Counted from the first letter of the stretch, positions 6,684 to 15,429 are shown. The stretch: DNA of 64,000 bases from a virus (IMGVR_UViG_3300022853_001508:28166-92165), one strand, 5' to 3'. The notes: generated from the letters alone by a model not told the origin. Numbers and translations: made by a program.

Positions 6684-9476
6684 TTAATAATGAGTTCTTA
6701 TACCGAAAATATTAGTAATTCTGTGACCAAACCCAGAGCCACCCGCTTTTGTTTGGTCTATAGTTAATTCAGGAGCCGAACTGTCAAACCCAAACATAGC
6801 TTCTGTCGCATTTTCGCTTTCACCTAAAAGGCAATACATTCTGTTATCGCTTCTTTCCCCATTAAAGAATTCTCCAGCCCAATCATATAAACCCGCCGTT
6901 AGAAAAGCGCCCATAGGACCTATGGTCATCTCATTAACGCTGTAAGGTCTCCAGTTTGAAAATCCTGAATAAGAAAAGACTTTTAAATAATCAATCCAAC
7001 TTTCCCAACTGGCCCCGTCTGATGTTGTTGTATTCATGTTAAAAGCGCTTCCGCTAGTTATGTAATTTAAATACATGCCTACACCTGTAAAATGGTCAAT
7101 AACATAGTTATTTATTGCTCCCGTGTAATTATGACCATTAAAATCAACATGCGCCCACAAGCTAGAGGCGCTTGAATCACTTTTGTTTCCAAGACTATCT
7201 GTGAATCTAAACTTGTTGCCAAAAAAATTATTGTTTGACAAATAAGTCGGAGCAATAAGGTCAGTGCCATCTCCTATAGTTCCATGATAAGTTTCTCTAA
7301 CGTCACTCTCGGTAGCAGTGTAACTTAGAGCAGCAGCAACAACTGTGCTAGCGGTAACTGCATTGAAATCATACGAACCATTTTTAGCATGCCACTCCGT
7401 ATCGCCTGTTCGATAAACGGTCCCATCTATAAAAGGAGAGGGTCTTTGATAAATTATTTGAGTCCCACTCCCGCCTCCTGAAAAATTAGTATGAACTTGG
7501 TTATTATAGGCAAAAGTTGTCCCTGATTGGCCATCAGAATTTATAATGGAAAATTGAGGGATTTGTATTTGTCCGTTTAAAGGGTAAATGCTTGGCATGA
7601 AAGCTAAAGTTCCACCAGTAGAGTTCCTATAAACTACATCTCCAATCGTATAAGCAGAAACTGCTGGCCACGTATCTACTGTTCCACCAGAAGAATTTAA
7701 AATGCTTATGTCTGATAATGGATAAGTCCCAAAACTAGTATACCCAGTTACAAAGCTGCTATTTGAGTTTTCTACTGTAACTATTCCTGAAAAATTTGTA
7801 TAAACAGTTCCAGACAAAACCGTATTAGCAGACATCCCTGAAGAGTCGATTATGTCAATATTAGGGGCAGTCATTTCTAAATCATAATAGATGGGCAAAA
7901 ATGACAAAGACGCTCCATCGCTATTAATCCATGATATATCATCTAAGAAAAAGCTGGAACCTCCACCAGAAATTGAGAATATCTGTTTAGGTCTGTTATT
8001 TGAAATTTTTAAATCTGAGACAACATATGCAAAGCTATCACCAGGACCAAGCGTAGTATCGAGTTTTAAAACTCCAGCAGAGTTTGATACAACACCTGTA
8101 GCAGCTGCTACGGTAAACACTCCGTTTGGAGCCAAGTTCGCAAGAGTTCCTCCTGAAAAATTAAATACTACACCCGCAGACAAACTTCTAGTCTGACCCT
8201 GTTCGGCGTCATTAAAAACTGTTCCACCAGTGTGATTAAGAACTGTAACAGCCTCTAACGGGTATGAACTCGAAGGCCCTAGTGTTGCTACTGTTCCGCC
8301 TGATGACCATAAAATATTAACAGCTTCCACTGTAAATCTTCCACTCGGCGCCAAGCTCGCAAGAGTTCCTCCTGAGTAATCGAAAACAGTAGAATCAGGA
8401 GCAAGGAACGCGCCTTGTGCCGTTACTGTCCCAACTGTTCCACCAGTGGAATTAAATATTGTTGAATCTGTAATTGTTCCGCTTAGCCCGCCAGAAATTA
8501 AAGCTAGTGTACCACCTGTAGAATCTAATACAGTCGCATTAGCGCCTGCAGGCACAACATAAATTTCCCCTGGAGCCAGCGTTGCAAGAGTAGTCCCAGA
8601 CACATTTAATACAGTCGATGCTGAGATTATGTAGCTCTGACCAGCTGCGACGGAAGATAATAAGAAATTATTGTAACTGTACACATTAACTGGGTCGCAG
8701 CTATTTCTAAATGGTCTAGCTGAGCTTTGACCGCCAAAAGTTTTTGCTACCCCCTGATTCTCAGAGCCGTCCTCACACATTTTAACGACAACCTTATTGA
8801 TTGTGGTCTTTTTTTCGTGGTCAGATGGGTCAAAAAGTTTTCCATGCACCACAAGTGGAGCAGAAATCTGAAATACTCTTTCATCATCAATGCTTGATAC
8901 CTGATTGTCTTCTGATGGTTCTCCTAGGATTGAACGAATCTGATGACCATTAATATTCATATATCCTTGCCCATCTGAGAAGCCATCTCTGAGAATTTCT
9001 TGATAGAAAACGTTTACGTCTACCATGTAAGAGGTGACAAGTCGAATTTCATAGTCACAATCTACCCAAGTAGCTTGTCTAACCATATACTTGTCGTACC
9101 CCATTAAGGTTCCATCAAAAGTCCTAGGTCTTGTGAACCCAAATTTTTTCATCCATGGAATAGTTCTTCTGTTGGGTGATGTACCCTGCTTAATTCCTTT
9201 TCTAGATACTGCTATAAACGGTCTTTGAATTTCTTCTCCGTTTTCATTAGTCAAGCTTTCCCAGTAATTCTTTCGCTGAGCAAACAACTCTTGATTAAGC
9301 CAAATAATAGGGACGCGACGTTGACGACCACTCTGGTCCATCATCGTGATGTTGAGACCTTCAAAAAAGTTTTTTACACCAAGGTCAATATCCTCTAACT
9401 CAATTTTCTGAGGCAGGAAGTTATGGTTCTCGTGCTGACTATCTAAGTTGTCTCCAATATTGTCCAGAATTGACAT
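6684..9476 (-). CDS. gp15-like tail-completion domain fused to a GGT-repeat stalk and lectin-like head
   Basis: The 930-residue protein has three parts. Residues ~1-240 resemble T4 gp15/gp3 tail terminators: a QRRVPIIW strand, the DCDYEIRLVTSYMVDVNVFY segment, and a closing FQISAPLVVHGKLFDP strand. Residues ~260-660 carry degenerate repeats of about 28-34 aa with the core (V/I)xNxSGGTLAxLAPxxxYxV, likely a beta-rich stalk. Residues ~745-930 resemble a DUF1566/C-type-lectin-like domain (SNWRPYSVNEM, RMYCLLGES, and GHRITNIFGIRTHY at the end), a fold used for receptor binding. Its place between neck and sheath genes fits gp15. The fusion is unusual because gp15 normally carries no such tail. Domain calls are pattern-based. 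Confidence 0.65.
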   Translation of the reverse strand: MSILDNIGDNLDSQHENHNFLPQKIELEDIDLGVKNFFEGLNITMMDQSGRQRRVPIIWLNQELFAQRKNYWESLTNENGEEIQRPFIAVSRKGIKQGTSPNRRTIPWMKKFGFTRPRTFDGTLMGYDKYMVRQATWVDCDYEIRLVTSYMVDVNVFYQEILRDGFSDGQGYMNINGHQIRSILGEPSEDNQVSSIDDERVFQISAPLVVHGKLFDPSDHEKKTTINKVVVKMCEDGSENQGVAKTFGGQSSARPFRNSCDPVNVYSYNNFLLSSVAAGQSYIISASTVLNVSGTTLATLAPGEIYVVPAGANATVLDSTGGTLALISGGLSGTITDSTIFNSTGGTVGTVTAQGAFLAPDSTVFDYSGGTLASLAPSGRFTVEAVNILWSSGGTVATLGPSSSYPLEAVTVLNHTGGTVFNDAEQGQTRSLSAGVVFNFSGGTLANLAPNGVFTVAAATGVVSNSAGVLKLDTTLGPGDSFAYVVSDLKISNNRPKQIFSISGGGSSFFLDDISWINSDGASLSFLPIYYDLEMTAPNIDIIDSSGMSANTVLSGTVYTNFSGIVTVENSNSSFVTGYTSFGTYPLSDISILNSSGGTVDTWPAVSAYTIGDVVYRNSTGGTLAFMPSIYPLNGQIQIPQFSIINSDGQSGTTFAYNNQVHTNFSGGGSGTQIIYQRPSPFIDGTVYRTGDTEWHAKNGSYDFNAVTASTVVAAALSYTATESDVRETYHGTIGDGTDLIAPTYLSNNNFFGNKFRFTDSLGNKSDSSASSLWAHVDFNGHNYTGAINNYVIDHFTGVGMYLNYITSGSAFNMNTTTSDGASWESWIDYLKVFSYSGFSNWRPYSVNEMTIGPMGAFLTAGLYDWAGEFFNGERSDNRMYCLLGESENATEAMFGFDSSAPELTIDQTKAGGSGFGHRITNIFGIRTHY

Positions 9477-9485
9477 CTACAAAGT

Positions 9486-9500
9486 GTTTCTTGTAAATAG
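9486..9500 (-). promoter_or_regulatory. Late-type promoter
   Basis: CTATTTACAAGAAAC on the minus strand, a full consensus match nine bases before the ATG at 9476. Confidence 0.65.
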
Positions 9501-9567
9501 GTTGCGAAAAGAAAGCGGATGTGCGTTATAACTCAAAAAAAAGGATTATATATTGAATCAATATTAA

Positions 9568-9927
9568 TTATTTGTAAGAGTCTTTCTTCTGAAACCCTTC
9601 GGCAATCATTAAGTCAGTATAACTGCTTCCGTCTTCCATAAACACCTCGGCTACGTATCGATACTTCCCTTTTTTTGCAGACCTCAACACTACTTTTTTT
9701 CCTTCCAGCAATTCTTTAGCTCTAGCCTTAGCTGCTTCACCATGAGCTTCTTCCGCCTCTGTTTTAGGTCTCCAGGTTTCAGGAGTGTCAAAATAAGCTT
9801 CGTCATCTTTGATTCTAAACCTGATTCTGTTTGTTGTGTTAAACCCTAAATCAACCAAGCAGTCAATCGTGTCTCCGTCTACTACGTTTTCAACCGTAGC
9901 GTTGTATATGTATTCTGGCACCTTCAT
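9568..9927 (-). CDS. Staphylococcal-nuclease-like endonuclease (SNase/TNase fold)
   Basis: The 119-residue protein shows the thermonuclease layout: VVDGDTIDCLVDLG with the metal-binding aspartate, an R-x-R-I strand leading to FDTPE with the catalytic glutamate, and GKYRYVAEVF carrying the second arginine. Family members are Ca2+-dependent phosphodiesterases that cut DNA and RNA. It lacks a signal peptide, so it acts in the cytoplasm or is packaged. The start overlaps the stop of the upstream neck-like gene by one base. The loop before DTPE is longer than in the staphylococcal enzyme, so activity is likely but not certain. Confidence 0.8.
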   Translation of the reverse strand: MKVPEYIYNATVENVVDGDTIDCLVDLGFNTTNRIRFRIKDDEAYFDTPETWRPKTEAEEAHGEAAKARAKELLEGKKVVLRSAKKGKYRYVAEVFMEDGSSYTDLMIAEGFQKKDSYK

Positions 9928-10496
9928 TATCTAGCGTTAAATTGGTCTTCATCGACTTCTTTTGCTTTTATGGTGATGTAGAATCTTCTATCACCAGCCC
10001 AAGAGTTTTGGTTGTTTATTTGAGCGTACCCATCCTCATGAATTTTGAAAAACTGACCTTTAAATTCCAGGTAGTCCCCCACTTTTAAATCCATAACGAC
10101 ATCTTGGTCATTCTCTAGAACAACTAAACCAAGTTCTTGTAAGTGTTCAAGGTATAAATGAGCTTCCATTGTGGCATGACCACGTTTAATTGGTCCCCCA
10201 TCAATATGCATCGTTGTATCCTCGGATTGAGTATTTATCCGTCCGAACACCTCAACAGACTCTTTATAAACTTTATGTTTGGTTTCACCATAAAGAGGGT
10301 GAACAGAGGTTTGCTGCAGGTCTATCCTGTAGAGCAAGAAACTCTCCTGCAACCATCCCTCTGTGATTTCGCGACCTAAAGAAGAAAACAACTCTGCCTC
10401 TTCCTTTCCAAAAAACATTCTTACACCTTTCTGGGTAGAATTATGGTCCTCTACTTCTTGAGGTTTTCTTCCAATATCGTTTAAATCGTCGCTCAT
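9927..10496 (-). CDS. Putative neck/head-closure protein (gp14 position)
   Basis: The 189-residue protein is not matched confidently to a family. The middle (VHPLYGETKHKVY, VEVFGRINTQ) and the GDYLEFKGQFFKIHEDGY strand pair look like the beta-barrel core of head-tail connector proteins. The gene sits between a gp13-like gene and the gp15-like gene, exactly where gp14 lies in T4. It overlaps the HNH gene upstream by four bases and the SNase gene downstream by one. The neck role is inferred from this order. Confidence 0.45.
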   Translation of the reverse strand: MSDDLNDIGRKPQEVEDHNSTQKGVRMFFGKEEAELFSSLGREITEGWLQESFLLYRIDLQQTSVHPLYGETKHKVYKESVEVFGRINTQSEDTTMHIDGGPIKRGHATMEAHLYLEHLQELGLVVLENDQDVVMDLKVGDYLEFKGQFFKIHEDGYAQINNQNSWAGDRRFYITIKAKEVDEDQFNAR

Positions 10497-10927
10497 TTCT
10501 TATTATAGTTTTCCTTTGTTTTCTTTTTATGACACACAGTGCACAGGGTTTGAAAGTTATCTAGTGTGCATCCGCCACCACCATGTCTAACCTCAATGAT
10601 ATGGTCTGCTTGCCACACATCAGCTGGCTCGTTACATTCGGCGCAAACGTCCTTGTCTCGTTTCTGTATTTCCTCTCGGATAACCTTAGTGTCACCTTTG
10701 ATTATCTTAAACTCTTTAACGACCTTGTTTGTACATTTTGTGCTTGCCCACCGTTTCTGTCTCCCTGATAGCTCTTGTCCGCATCCGCAGTCACAAAAAC
10801 CGTCTTTTTTTGCAGGGTACAAATGATGAACTCGAAGCTGAGTCTGATAGCGTTTGAATTTATCAATCTCTACTATTTCTTTACTCTTCCTGCTCGCCCT
10901 CCTGCGGCCCTTCTTTCTTTTTGCCAT
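10493..10927 (-). CDS. HNH endonuclease (probably a homing endonuclease)
   Basis: A basic N-terminus (start chosen at MAKRKKGRRR; the longer form to 10969 adds 14 residues) precedes a zinc-ribbon-like CDCGCGQ and a C-terminal HNH domain: CAECNE, then WQADHIIEVRHGGGG, then LDNFQTLCTVCHKKK. The DHI histidine, asparagine and HKKK histidine complete the HNH triad, with CxxC pairs binding structural zinc. It is inserted between neck genes, a common site for free-standing homing endonucleases that spread by cutting gene variants that lack them. It overlaps its downstream neighbour by four bases. Confidence 0.85.
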   Translation of the reverse strand: MAKRKKGRRRASRKSKEIVEIDKFKRYQTQLRVHHLYPAKKDGFCDCGCGQELSGRQKRWASTKCTNKVVKEFKIIKGDTKVIREEIQKRDKDVCAECNEPADVWQADHIIEVRHGGGGCTLDNFQTLCTVCHKKKTKENYNKK

Positions 10928-10996
10928 TAACTTTTTCCTTCTCTGATGCTTTAAGGATACTATCCGCAATCCACCTGCTGTATTCCCCTGGCTCCA

Positions 10997-12175
10997 TTAG
11001 TATATCCAGATATCAAGCGGTCCGAAACTTTGAGATTTGTTGAGATTTTCTTGAATCGATGCCCTGTCTTCCATAATCTTTCGGAAGGAGAGTCTTTCGA
11101 GTTCATCCTCTAGTTTTTTATATAACCTATCCATCTCACGATTGGATATGTCAAGCAGTGTATTTGAGTTTAATCGGAGCTCCGCGTCTGGGATAGGCAA
11201 TTGTCCGTCAAACTTTCCTCGAATCATTGGCCCAAGTGTTCTTGCGGCCAAAGCGAACGTATAATCCAGAACCCACTTCTTTGACTTGTCGTTTAATTGG
11301 TCATAATTTAGATTATGGAATCCTGCATCAGCAAAAGAACTAACAAGCCCGTTTCCTTGTTCAGTGCTTGTCGATGCAGTGTAACCAGGGTTTGCTGAAG
11401 TTCCAGAATATTCTGGGTTTCCATTTCCTGAAGTCCTATCGTAGTATCTATAGTAACATGTTCCTGGTGTTCCAGCACCACCTCCAATACCAACACTAGA
11501 CCCAGCGGTCGATGTGTTTCTTGGAATTGGATATAGTCGTACTCGTTTTGTTCCATCTGGCCCTGGGTGTATACTGTACGAGTATTCGTGCCCACGAACC
11601 CTGTTCCTCATTTCCGCAGCCTGCGCAGTCATGATAGTGTCAAACACAGGCATTACGTGATACATTGAATGTCCAGCGAAAGATGCGCCGAATTCTGAAA
11701 ATGCAATATTAGTATTAGCGAACGGGTCAAGACCAAACAAATTGATAAACGACGGAGTAAACCAAAGAATCTCGATAACTTCTCGATTCGCTTGTATAAG
11801 GTAGTCTTGAGTTCCCCCAGTAAGCTCTATAACCCCTGTTTTAAGCTCTCTATTTCCATTAGCACCTAATCCAATCTGTTCACCAATAGAAGATGCCCAA
11901 GAGCGTTCAAAATACTGCGTGTTTGCTACATATTTTAATGTCAAATCAATTTCACTAGGTACACCTAAAATTTCAGCAAGCTGATTTTGAAGAAACCAGT
12001 CTGCAACGTGTACAGAATATTCTTCAATACTATGACATACCATCGCTTCAAATTGCTCATCACGAAGTTCAACCTTAACAACAGGCGCACCCAGCAACAT
12101 CTTAATCCTGTTGTATATTCTACTCTTTTCTGATGATGTGACCCCTGTTAGGCAGCCGATTATTGATGCGCTCAT
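10997..12175 (-). CDS. Neck/adaptor virion protein (gp13-like)
   Basis: The 392-residue protein starts with a helical domain RIKMLLGAPVVKVELRDEQF followed by a helix (MVCHSIEEYSVHVADW). This 'LGAP-x-VELxDEQ...AIEEY' pattern is typical of T4-like neck proteins that close the portal. The middle part has glycine/serine-rich linkers and tyrosine-rich strands, and the C-terminus is helical. Gene order (this, gp14-like, gp15-like, sheath) supports gp13. An adaptor or another structural protein with the same opening domain is the alternative. Confidence 0.6.
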   Translation of the reverse strand: MSASIIGCLTGVTSSEKSRIYNRIKMLLGAPVVKVELRDEQFEAMVCHSIEEYSVHVADWFLQNQLAEILGVPSEIDLTLKYVANTQYFERSWASSIGEQIGLGANGNRELKTGVIELTGGTQDYLIQANREVIEILWFTPSFINLFGLDPFANTNIAFSEFGASFAGHSMYHVMPVFDTIMTAQAAEMRNRVRGHEYSYSIHPGPDGTKRVRLYPIPRNTSTAGSSVGIGGGAGTPGTCYYRYYDRTSGNGNPEYSGTSANPGYTASTSTEQGNGLVSSFADAGFHNLNYDQLNDKSKKWVLDYTFALAARTLGPMIRGKFDGQLPIPDAELRLNSNTLLDISNREMDRLYKKLEDELERLSFRKIMEDRASIQENLNKSQSFGPLDIWIY

Positions 12176-12185
12176 TTGTTTTTTA

Positions 12186-12464
12186 TTATCCTAGTAATCT
12201 ATTTCCTCTATTTGCTAGTGCCCTAAAGCCAACAAAAGCTCCTGAACCAACATTAACACTGCTACATAGAACATTCACATACTGTCCAGCAGCTAAAGTC
12301 ACAGTTAAATTTCCTCCTCCGAGTGCTACAATTGTTACAGCGCCCCCTGATGTGCAGTATACTTGGTGCACAGTAGATGCGGAGACGCCATCTCCGCAGA
12401 TGTGCTTCCCATTTGCCCCTGAAGCAAAAGGGACTATTGTGTAATTTGCGTTGTGTTGTGCCAT
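12186..12464 (-). CDS. Small hypothetical virion protein
   Basis: A 92-residue glycine-, valine- and threonine-rich protein with strand-rich composition (GGAVTIVALGGGNLTVTLAAG) and no long charged segment, as in capsid decoration or head-fibre-base proteins. Its late-type promoter lies ten bases upstream and the gp13-like gene follows ten bases downstream. The decoration role is only an inference from size, composition and company. Confidence 0.55.
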   Translation of the reverse strand: MAQHNANYTIVPFASGANGKHICGDGVSASTVHQVYCTSGGAVTIVALGGGNLTVTLAAGQYVNVLCSSVNVGSGAFVGFRALANRGNRLLG

Positions 12465-12473
12465 TTTATAAGT

Positions 12474-12488
12474 CTTTCTATTAAATAG
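12474..12488 (-). promoter_or_regulatory. Late-type promoter
   Basis: CTATTTAATAGAAAG on the minus strand, one mismatch from the consensus, heading the neck-to-sheath gene block. It is preceded by TTTTCAAC, as at other late sites. Confidence 0.65.
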
Positions 12489-12540
12489 GTTGAAAATAAG
12501 CTTCTACAGAGGGTTTGCGTTAGCAAAACCTGACCTATTT

Positions 12541-13188
12541 ATGGACATGGTGCATTTCGAGAGAAAAGATTTTAATAATAAATCTAAGCGGGAAAAAAAG
12601 GATTTTATAGACAATCTCCTAGAAAAGGGCATTCGTTTGAATAAAGACGAAACTGTTGCAGCTACGAAAGCGCAAAAAAAGTGCTATATTAATGTTTTAA
12701 TTGCACAAATAAAAGAGCTTGAACGCCACGAAATTGAAGCTGCTACTCATTCTCAAATGGAGAAATACATCGAAAAAAAGCGGTGGGTATCTATAGCTGA
12801 GTTCGGTCAATTGCCTTTCAACCTAAAAAAACTGTATATTGATGTGGTTTTGTCAAAAAAAACAGGACTTTCTGATGCTGAGTTTGATGCAGCTCCTCAT
12901 AAATTAAAAAAATACTATTGCAATAAAACGCTAGAACTTGGGCGTGAAATGGGTCCTAAAATGTTTTCTTTCTTATCTAAAAAAGACCAATGTACATACA
13001 TTGATATGACTTTAGCTGACGGAAGAAAGTTAACAATAGAGTATGAGATTTTTATGAAAGTCCCAGCAAAGCTTCATTACAAGAAGGCCGTGCAGGCTCA
13101 TCCTTTTATTTGGGAAACCCAAATTAGAAATCAAATTAGAAAAATACTATTGGAGGCTGGTAAAAAAAATACCCTTGCTGGAAGCTAG
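12541..13188 (+). CDS. Helical-repeat protein of unknown function
   Basis: About 215 residues from the ATG at 12541; the frame is open further up to a TTG at 12490, so the start is uncertain. It contains roughly five copies of a ~36-residue unit with a recognisable core LKKxYIDxxLxxG followed by LxxxEFxxAP. Such units suggest an alpha-solenoid used for binding protein or nucleic acid. It is lysine-rich, with no membrane segment. It is divergent from the neck block and precedes a small membrane protein. No family name can be given. Confidence 0.6.
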   Translation: MDMVHFERKDFNNKSKREKKDFIDNLLEKGIRLNKDETVAATKAQKKCYINVLIAQIKELERHEIEAATHSQMEKYIEKKRWVSIAEFGQLPFNLKKLYIDVVLSKKTGLSDAEFDAAPHKLKKYYCNKTLELGREMGPKMFSFLSKKDQCTYIDMTLADGRKLTIEYEIFMKVPAKLHYKKAVQAHPFIWETQIRNQIRKILLEAGKKNTLAGS

Positions 13189-13269
13189 CAAAAATATTAC
13201 TGAGTTGCTAAGAAATGTAATGTAAGTTATTCCAACATTGGAAATGATTATAATTGTAAAATAAAAAAT

Positions 13270-13650
13270 ATGGAAAAAGCAACATATATACTGAACCAAG
13301 ACGATACAAATGCAATCCAGGAGGCAGTTGAAACTTATGTATATGACAGTCCGTGGCAAAAAACAGTACTCAAAGTTTACAAAAAAACCCTAGCAAAAAA
13401 CTGGGTCAAAGCAGTTTTTATTTTGATTTGGCTAATTGACAGCATTCTTTATATGAGCGGTAAATCTGGAGGGTGGGGATTATGGGTTTCTATAACTTAT
13501 TTTGTGAGCCTATTTTTTGCTCTACTAGTAAGTCATTTAGTTCAAGGCTTTAGATGGAGAGCTGCTTATAGAGATTTTAAAAGAAACACTGAAATTTTTC
13601 ACATTCCCTTAATAGACTTCAGAATCATGGGTCGTCGCTTTATAAAGTGA
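13270..13650 (+). CDS. Small two-helix inner-membrane protein
   Basis: The 126-residue protein has two clear membrane segments, around residues 45-65 (AVFILIWLIDSILYMSG) and 72-95 (LWVSITYFVSLFFALLVSHL), flanked by positively charged cytoplasmic ends. No signal peptide or enzymatic motif is seen. The upstream region holds an inverted repeat TTCCAACATTGGAA at 13230-13243 that could bind a regulator. Holin-like or superinfection-exclusion functions are possible for a small phage membrane protein, but nothing in the sequence decides this. Confidence 0.6.
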   Translation: MEKATYILNQDDTNAIQEAVETYVYDSPWQKTVLKVYKKTLAKNWVKAVFILIWLIDSILYMSGKSGGWGLWVSITYFVSLFFALLVSHLVQGFRWRAAYRDFKRNTEIFHIPLIDFRIMGRRFIK

Positions 13651-13730
13651 AACTTTATATGGTTAAAATCGTAATAATTCTGCGTATTGTAATATTTTAT
13701 CTATATACTTGCAACTGACTTCAAAAGACA

Positions 13731-13808
13731 ATGACAACATTTTCTCTAAATAACAATTTTAATAACATCGCCAATCGGCTGATGAATAAGGTTGTTATGT
13801 CCAATTAA
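13731..13808 (+). CDS. Possible 25-residue peptide
   Basis: A short frame starts MTTFSLNNNFNNIANRLMNK and stops 22 bases before a strong terminator. A degenerate early-type promoter (GAAAC, 16 bases, CGTAATAATT) lies at 13649-13679. The fit between promoter, peptide and terminator suggests a small independent transcript, either a peptide or a small RNA of about 150 bases. Confidence 0.3.
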   Translation: MTTFSLNNNFNNIANRLMNKVVMSN

Positions 13809-13830
13809 GGGATAGAAAAACATCGATATT

Positions 13831-13858
13831 CAAAAGCCGCTACTAAGCGGTTTTTTTT
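13831..13858 (+). terminator. Rho-independent terminator
   Basis: CCGCT and AGCGG form a five-pair stem around ACTA, followed by eight T. It isolates the asparaginyl-tRNA synthetase gene from the preceding genes. Confidence 0.8.
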
Positions 13859-13885
13859 GTGCCCAAACTTTTTTAAAATAAACAA

Positions 13886-15082
13886 ATGAAAACAAGACAA
13901 GGATGGATTCGTTCCGTGCGTAAATCCAAAGCATTAACATTCTTAGCCGTCACGGACGGGCAAGAGGAATTTCAAGTAACAATAAAACACTCAGACTGCG
14001 AAGTCTCCCTAGGGTTATCTGCTGGAGCGTCTATTCAAATGCAGGGTGAAGATGGGAGAACCCCCAGGGGAGATTATGAATTCAAAGCAACTTCAATTGA
14101 GGTTCTTGGCGAGTCTGGAGAAGATTACCCAGTTCAGCCTAAATTTCACTCTTCAAGCTTTCTTAGAACGATTCCTCAGACACGAGGGCGAGACCGACGC
14201 ATGTGCGCTATTATGCACGCACGAAGCGAAACAAGCTTTGCATTACACTCGTTTATGCATGAGGAGTCAGTATCTCAATATCACACACCGATTATGACCA
14301 GCTCAGATTGTGAGGGTGCTGGAGAACAGTTTTCAGCCGAATCAGAATGGCTCAAACGACATTTAACGGTTTCGGGTCAGCTTCATGGAGAAGTTGGTAT
14401 GATGGCGTTGGGGAAAATCTACACTTTTGGTCCATGTTTTCGAGCTGAAAAATCATCAACCAGAAAGCATTTGTCTGAGTTCTGGATGATTGAACCTGAG
14501 CTGGCTCATTATGACTTAGAGCAAATAATGGATTTTGCCGAGTCTATGCTGAGAATGACAATTGCCAAAGTGGCTGTTTCACTTGGTAAAAGTGGCCATC
14601 AAAAAGAGTTGGGAGTAACCTTGGAATCACTTAAATCTGAGGTTGGTGCCAGGTATTCTCGAATAACATATCAAGAAGTATGTGATGAGTTTGGTTTGTC
14701 ATATGGAGAAGATGTAGGAACTGAACTAGAGCGTGAAATAGTTGCGCACCACAAAGGCCCTGTGTTTATCACTCACTGGCCACAGGACCTCAAACCATTT
14801 TATATGAAGAGAGAAGGTGGAAAGGCAATTTGTTTTGACCTGGTGTTCCCAGAAGTTGGAGAGTTGATTGGAGGCTCTGTTCGAGAAGAGGACCACGATA
14901 CGCTAAAAACTCAAATGGAAGAAGCTGGCGTGGATTCAAAATCTATGCAATGGTATCTAGACACTCGTAAATGGGGGACGGTTCCACATGCTGGGTTCGG
15001 AATGGGATTTGAGCGCCTGGTTATGTTCTTGACGAAAGCGGAGAAGATTCACGATGTGATTCCTTTTCCCGTTAGTTACTAA
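13886..15082 (+). CDS. asnS: Asparaginyl-tRNA synthetase
   Basis: The 398-residue protein has an N-terminal OB-fold anticodon-binding domain (RQGWIRSVRKSKALTFLAVT) and a class II catalytic core. Diagnostic AsnRS sequences are TSSDCEGAGEQFSAE, motif 2 TFGPCFRAEKSSTRKHLSEF, EPELAHYDL, and motif 3 GFGMGFERLVMF. The enzyme joins asparagine to tRNA-Asn using ATP. It is shorter than bacterial AsnRS (about 430-470 aa) but keeps all three class II motifs, so it is probably active. Full synthetases are rare in phages. It sits directly before the early tandem array and may maintain charging late in infection or under host tRNA attack; that role is inference. Confidence 0.92.
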   Translation: MKTRQGWIRSVRKSKALTFLAVTDGQEEFQVTIKHSDCEVSLGLSAGASIQMQGEDGRTPRGDYEFKATSIEVLGESGEDYPVQPKFHSSSFLRTIPQTRGRDRRMCAIMHARSETSFALHSFMHEESVSQYHTPIMTSSDCEGAGEQFSAESEWLKRHLTVSGQLHGEVGMMALGKIYTFGPCFRAEKSSTRKHLSEFWMIEPELAHYDLEQIMDFAESMLRMTIAKVAVSLGKSGHQKELGVTLESLKSEVGARYSRITYQEVCDEFGLSYGEDVGTELEREIVAHHKGPVFITHWPQDLKPFYMKREGGKAICFDLVFPEVGELIGGSVREEDHDTLKTQMEEAGVDSKSMQWYLDTRKWGTVPHAGFGMGFERLVMFLTKAEKIHDVIPFPVSY

Positions 15083-15083
15083 T

Positions 15084-15112
15084 GTAACCCTTATTGAAAA
15101 TTAACGTATATT
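15084..15112 (+). promoter_or_regulatory. Early-type promoter of the tandem array
   Basis: GTAAC, 16 bases, CGTATATT, starting at the stop codon of asnS and ending 56 bases before the first array gene. The spacer shares CTTATT with the 2979 promoter. No terminator is seen until after 18569. Confidence 0.65.
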
Positions 15113-15168
15113 TTTTCATAAACACAGCGATGTTTGGATTGGACCAATACAATAATACTTAAATTGGT

Positions 15169-15429
15169 ATGAAACTGAAAACGGCACAAACAGATGCATG
15201 CAAAAAGCAATTGCTTCGTCGTGGGTTCAAAGACGATAAGTACAGCTCGCAGGTTTTGCGTCTTGGTGGAGACAAGCCAGGTGAAGTGGTTTATGATGCG
15301 TGGTTCCCTAATGATGGATACCCCAGTGATTGGTCTGTTGAAATCGACAAAGGGACTGCTGGCCCCAAAAACAGCATCGGTTGGTATGATTGGGATTGGA
15401 CCAACACAATAAAACTTAGATTGGTATGA
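15169..15429 (+). CDS. Array protein 1
   Basis: First of the paralogues, 86 aa. Layout shared by the family: basic start (MKLKTAQ), a helix around DACKKQLLRRGF, a strand LRLGGDKPGEV, an aromatic strand YDAWFPNDGY, a strand VEIDKGT, and a closing TNTIKLRLV. No known domain is recognised. This copy has SVEI where most have FVRI. It has the normal promoter-proximal position and the only start not overlapping a preceding array gene. Confidence 0.85.
   Translation: MKLKTAQTDACKKQLLRRGFKDDKYSSQVLRLGGDKPGEVVYDAWFPNDGYPSDWSVEIDKGTAGPKNSIGWYDWDWTNTIKLRLV

Noticed and set aside
6684-7300. Diversity-generating retroelement variable region in the lectin-like domain
   Set aside because: No reverse transcriptase, template repeat or adenine-biased repeat is visible in the window.
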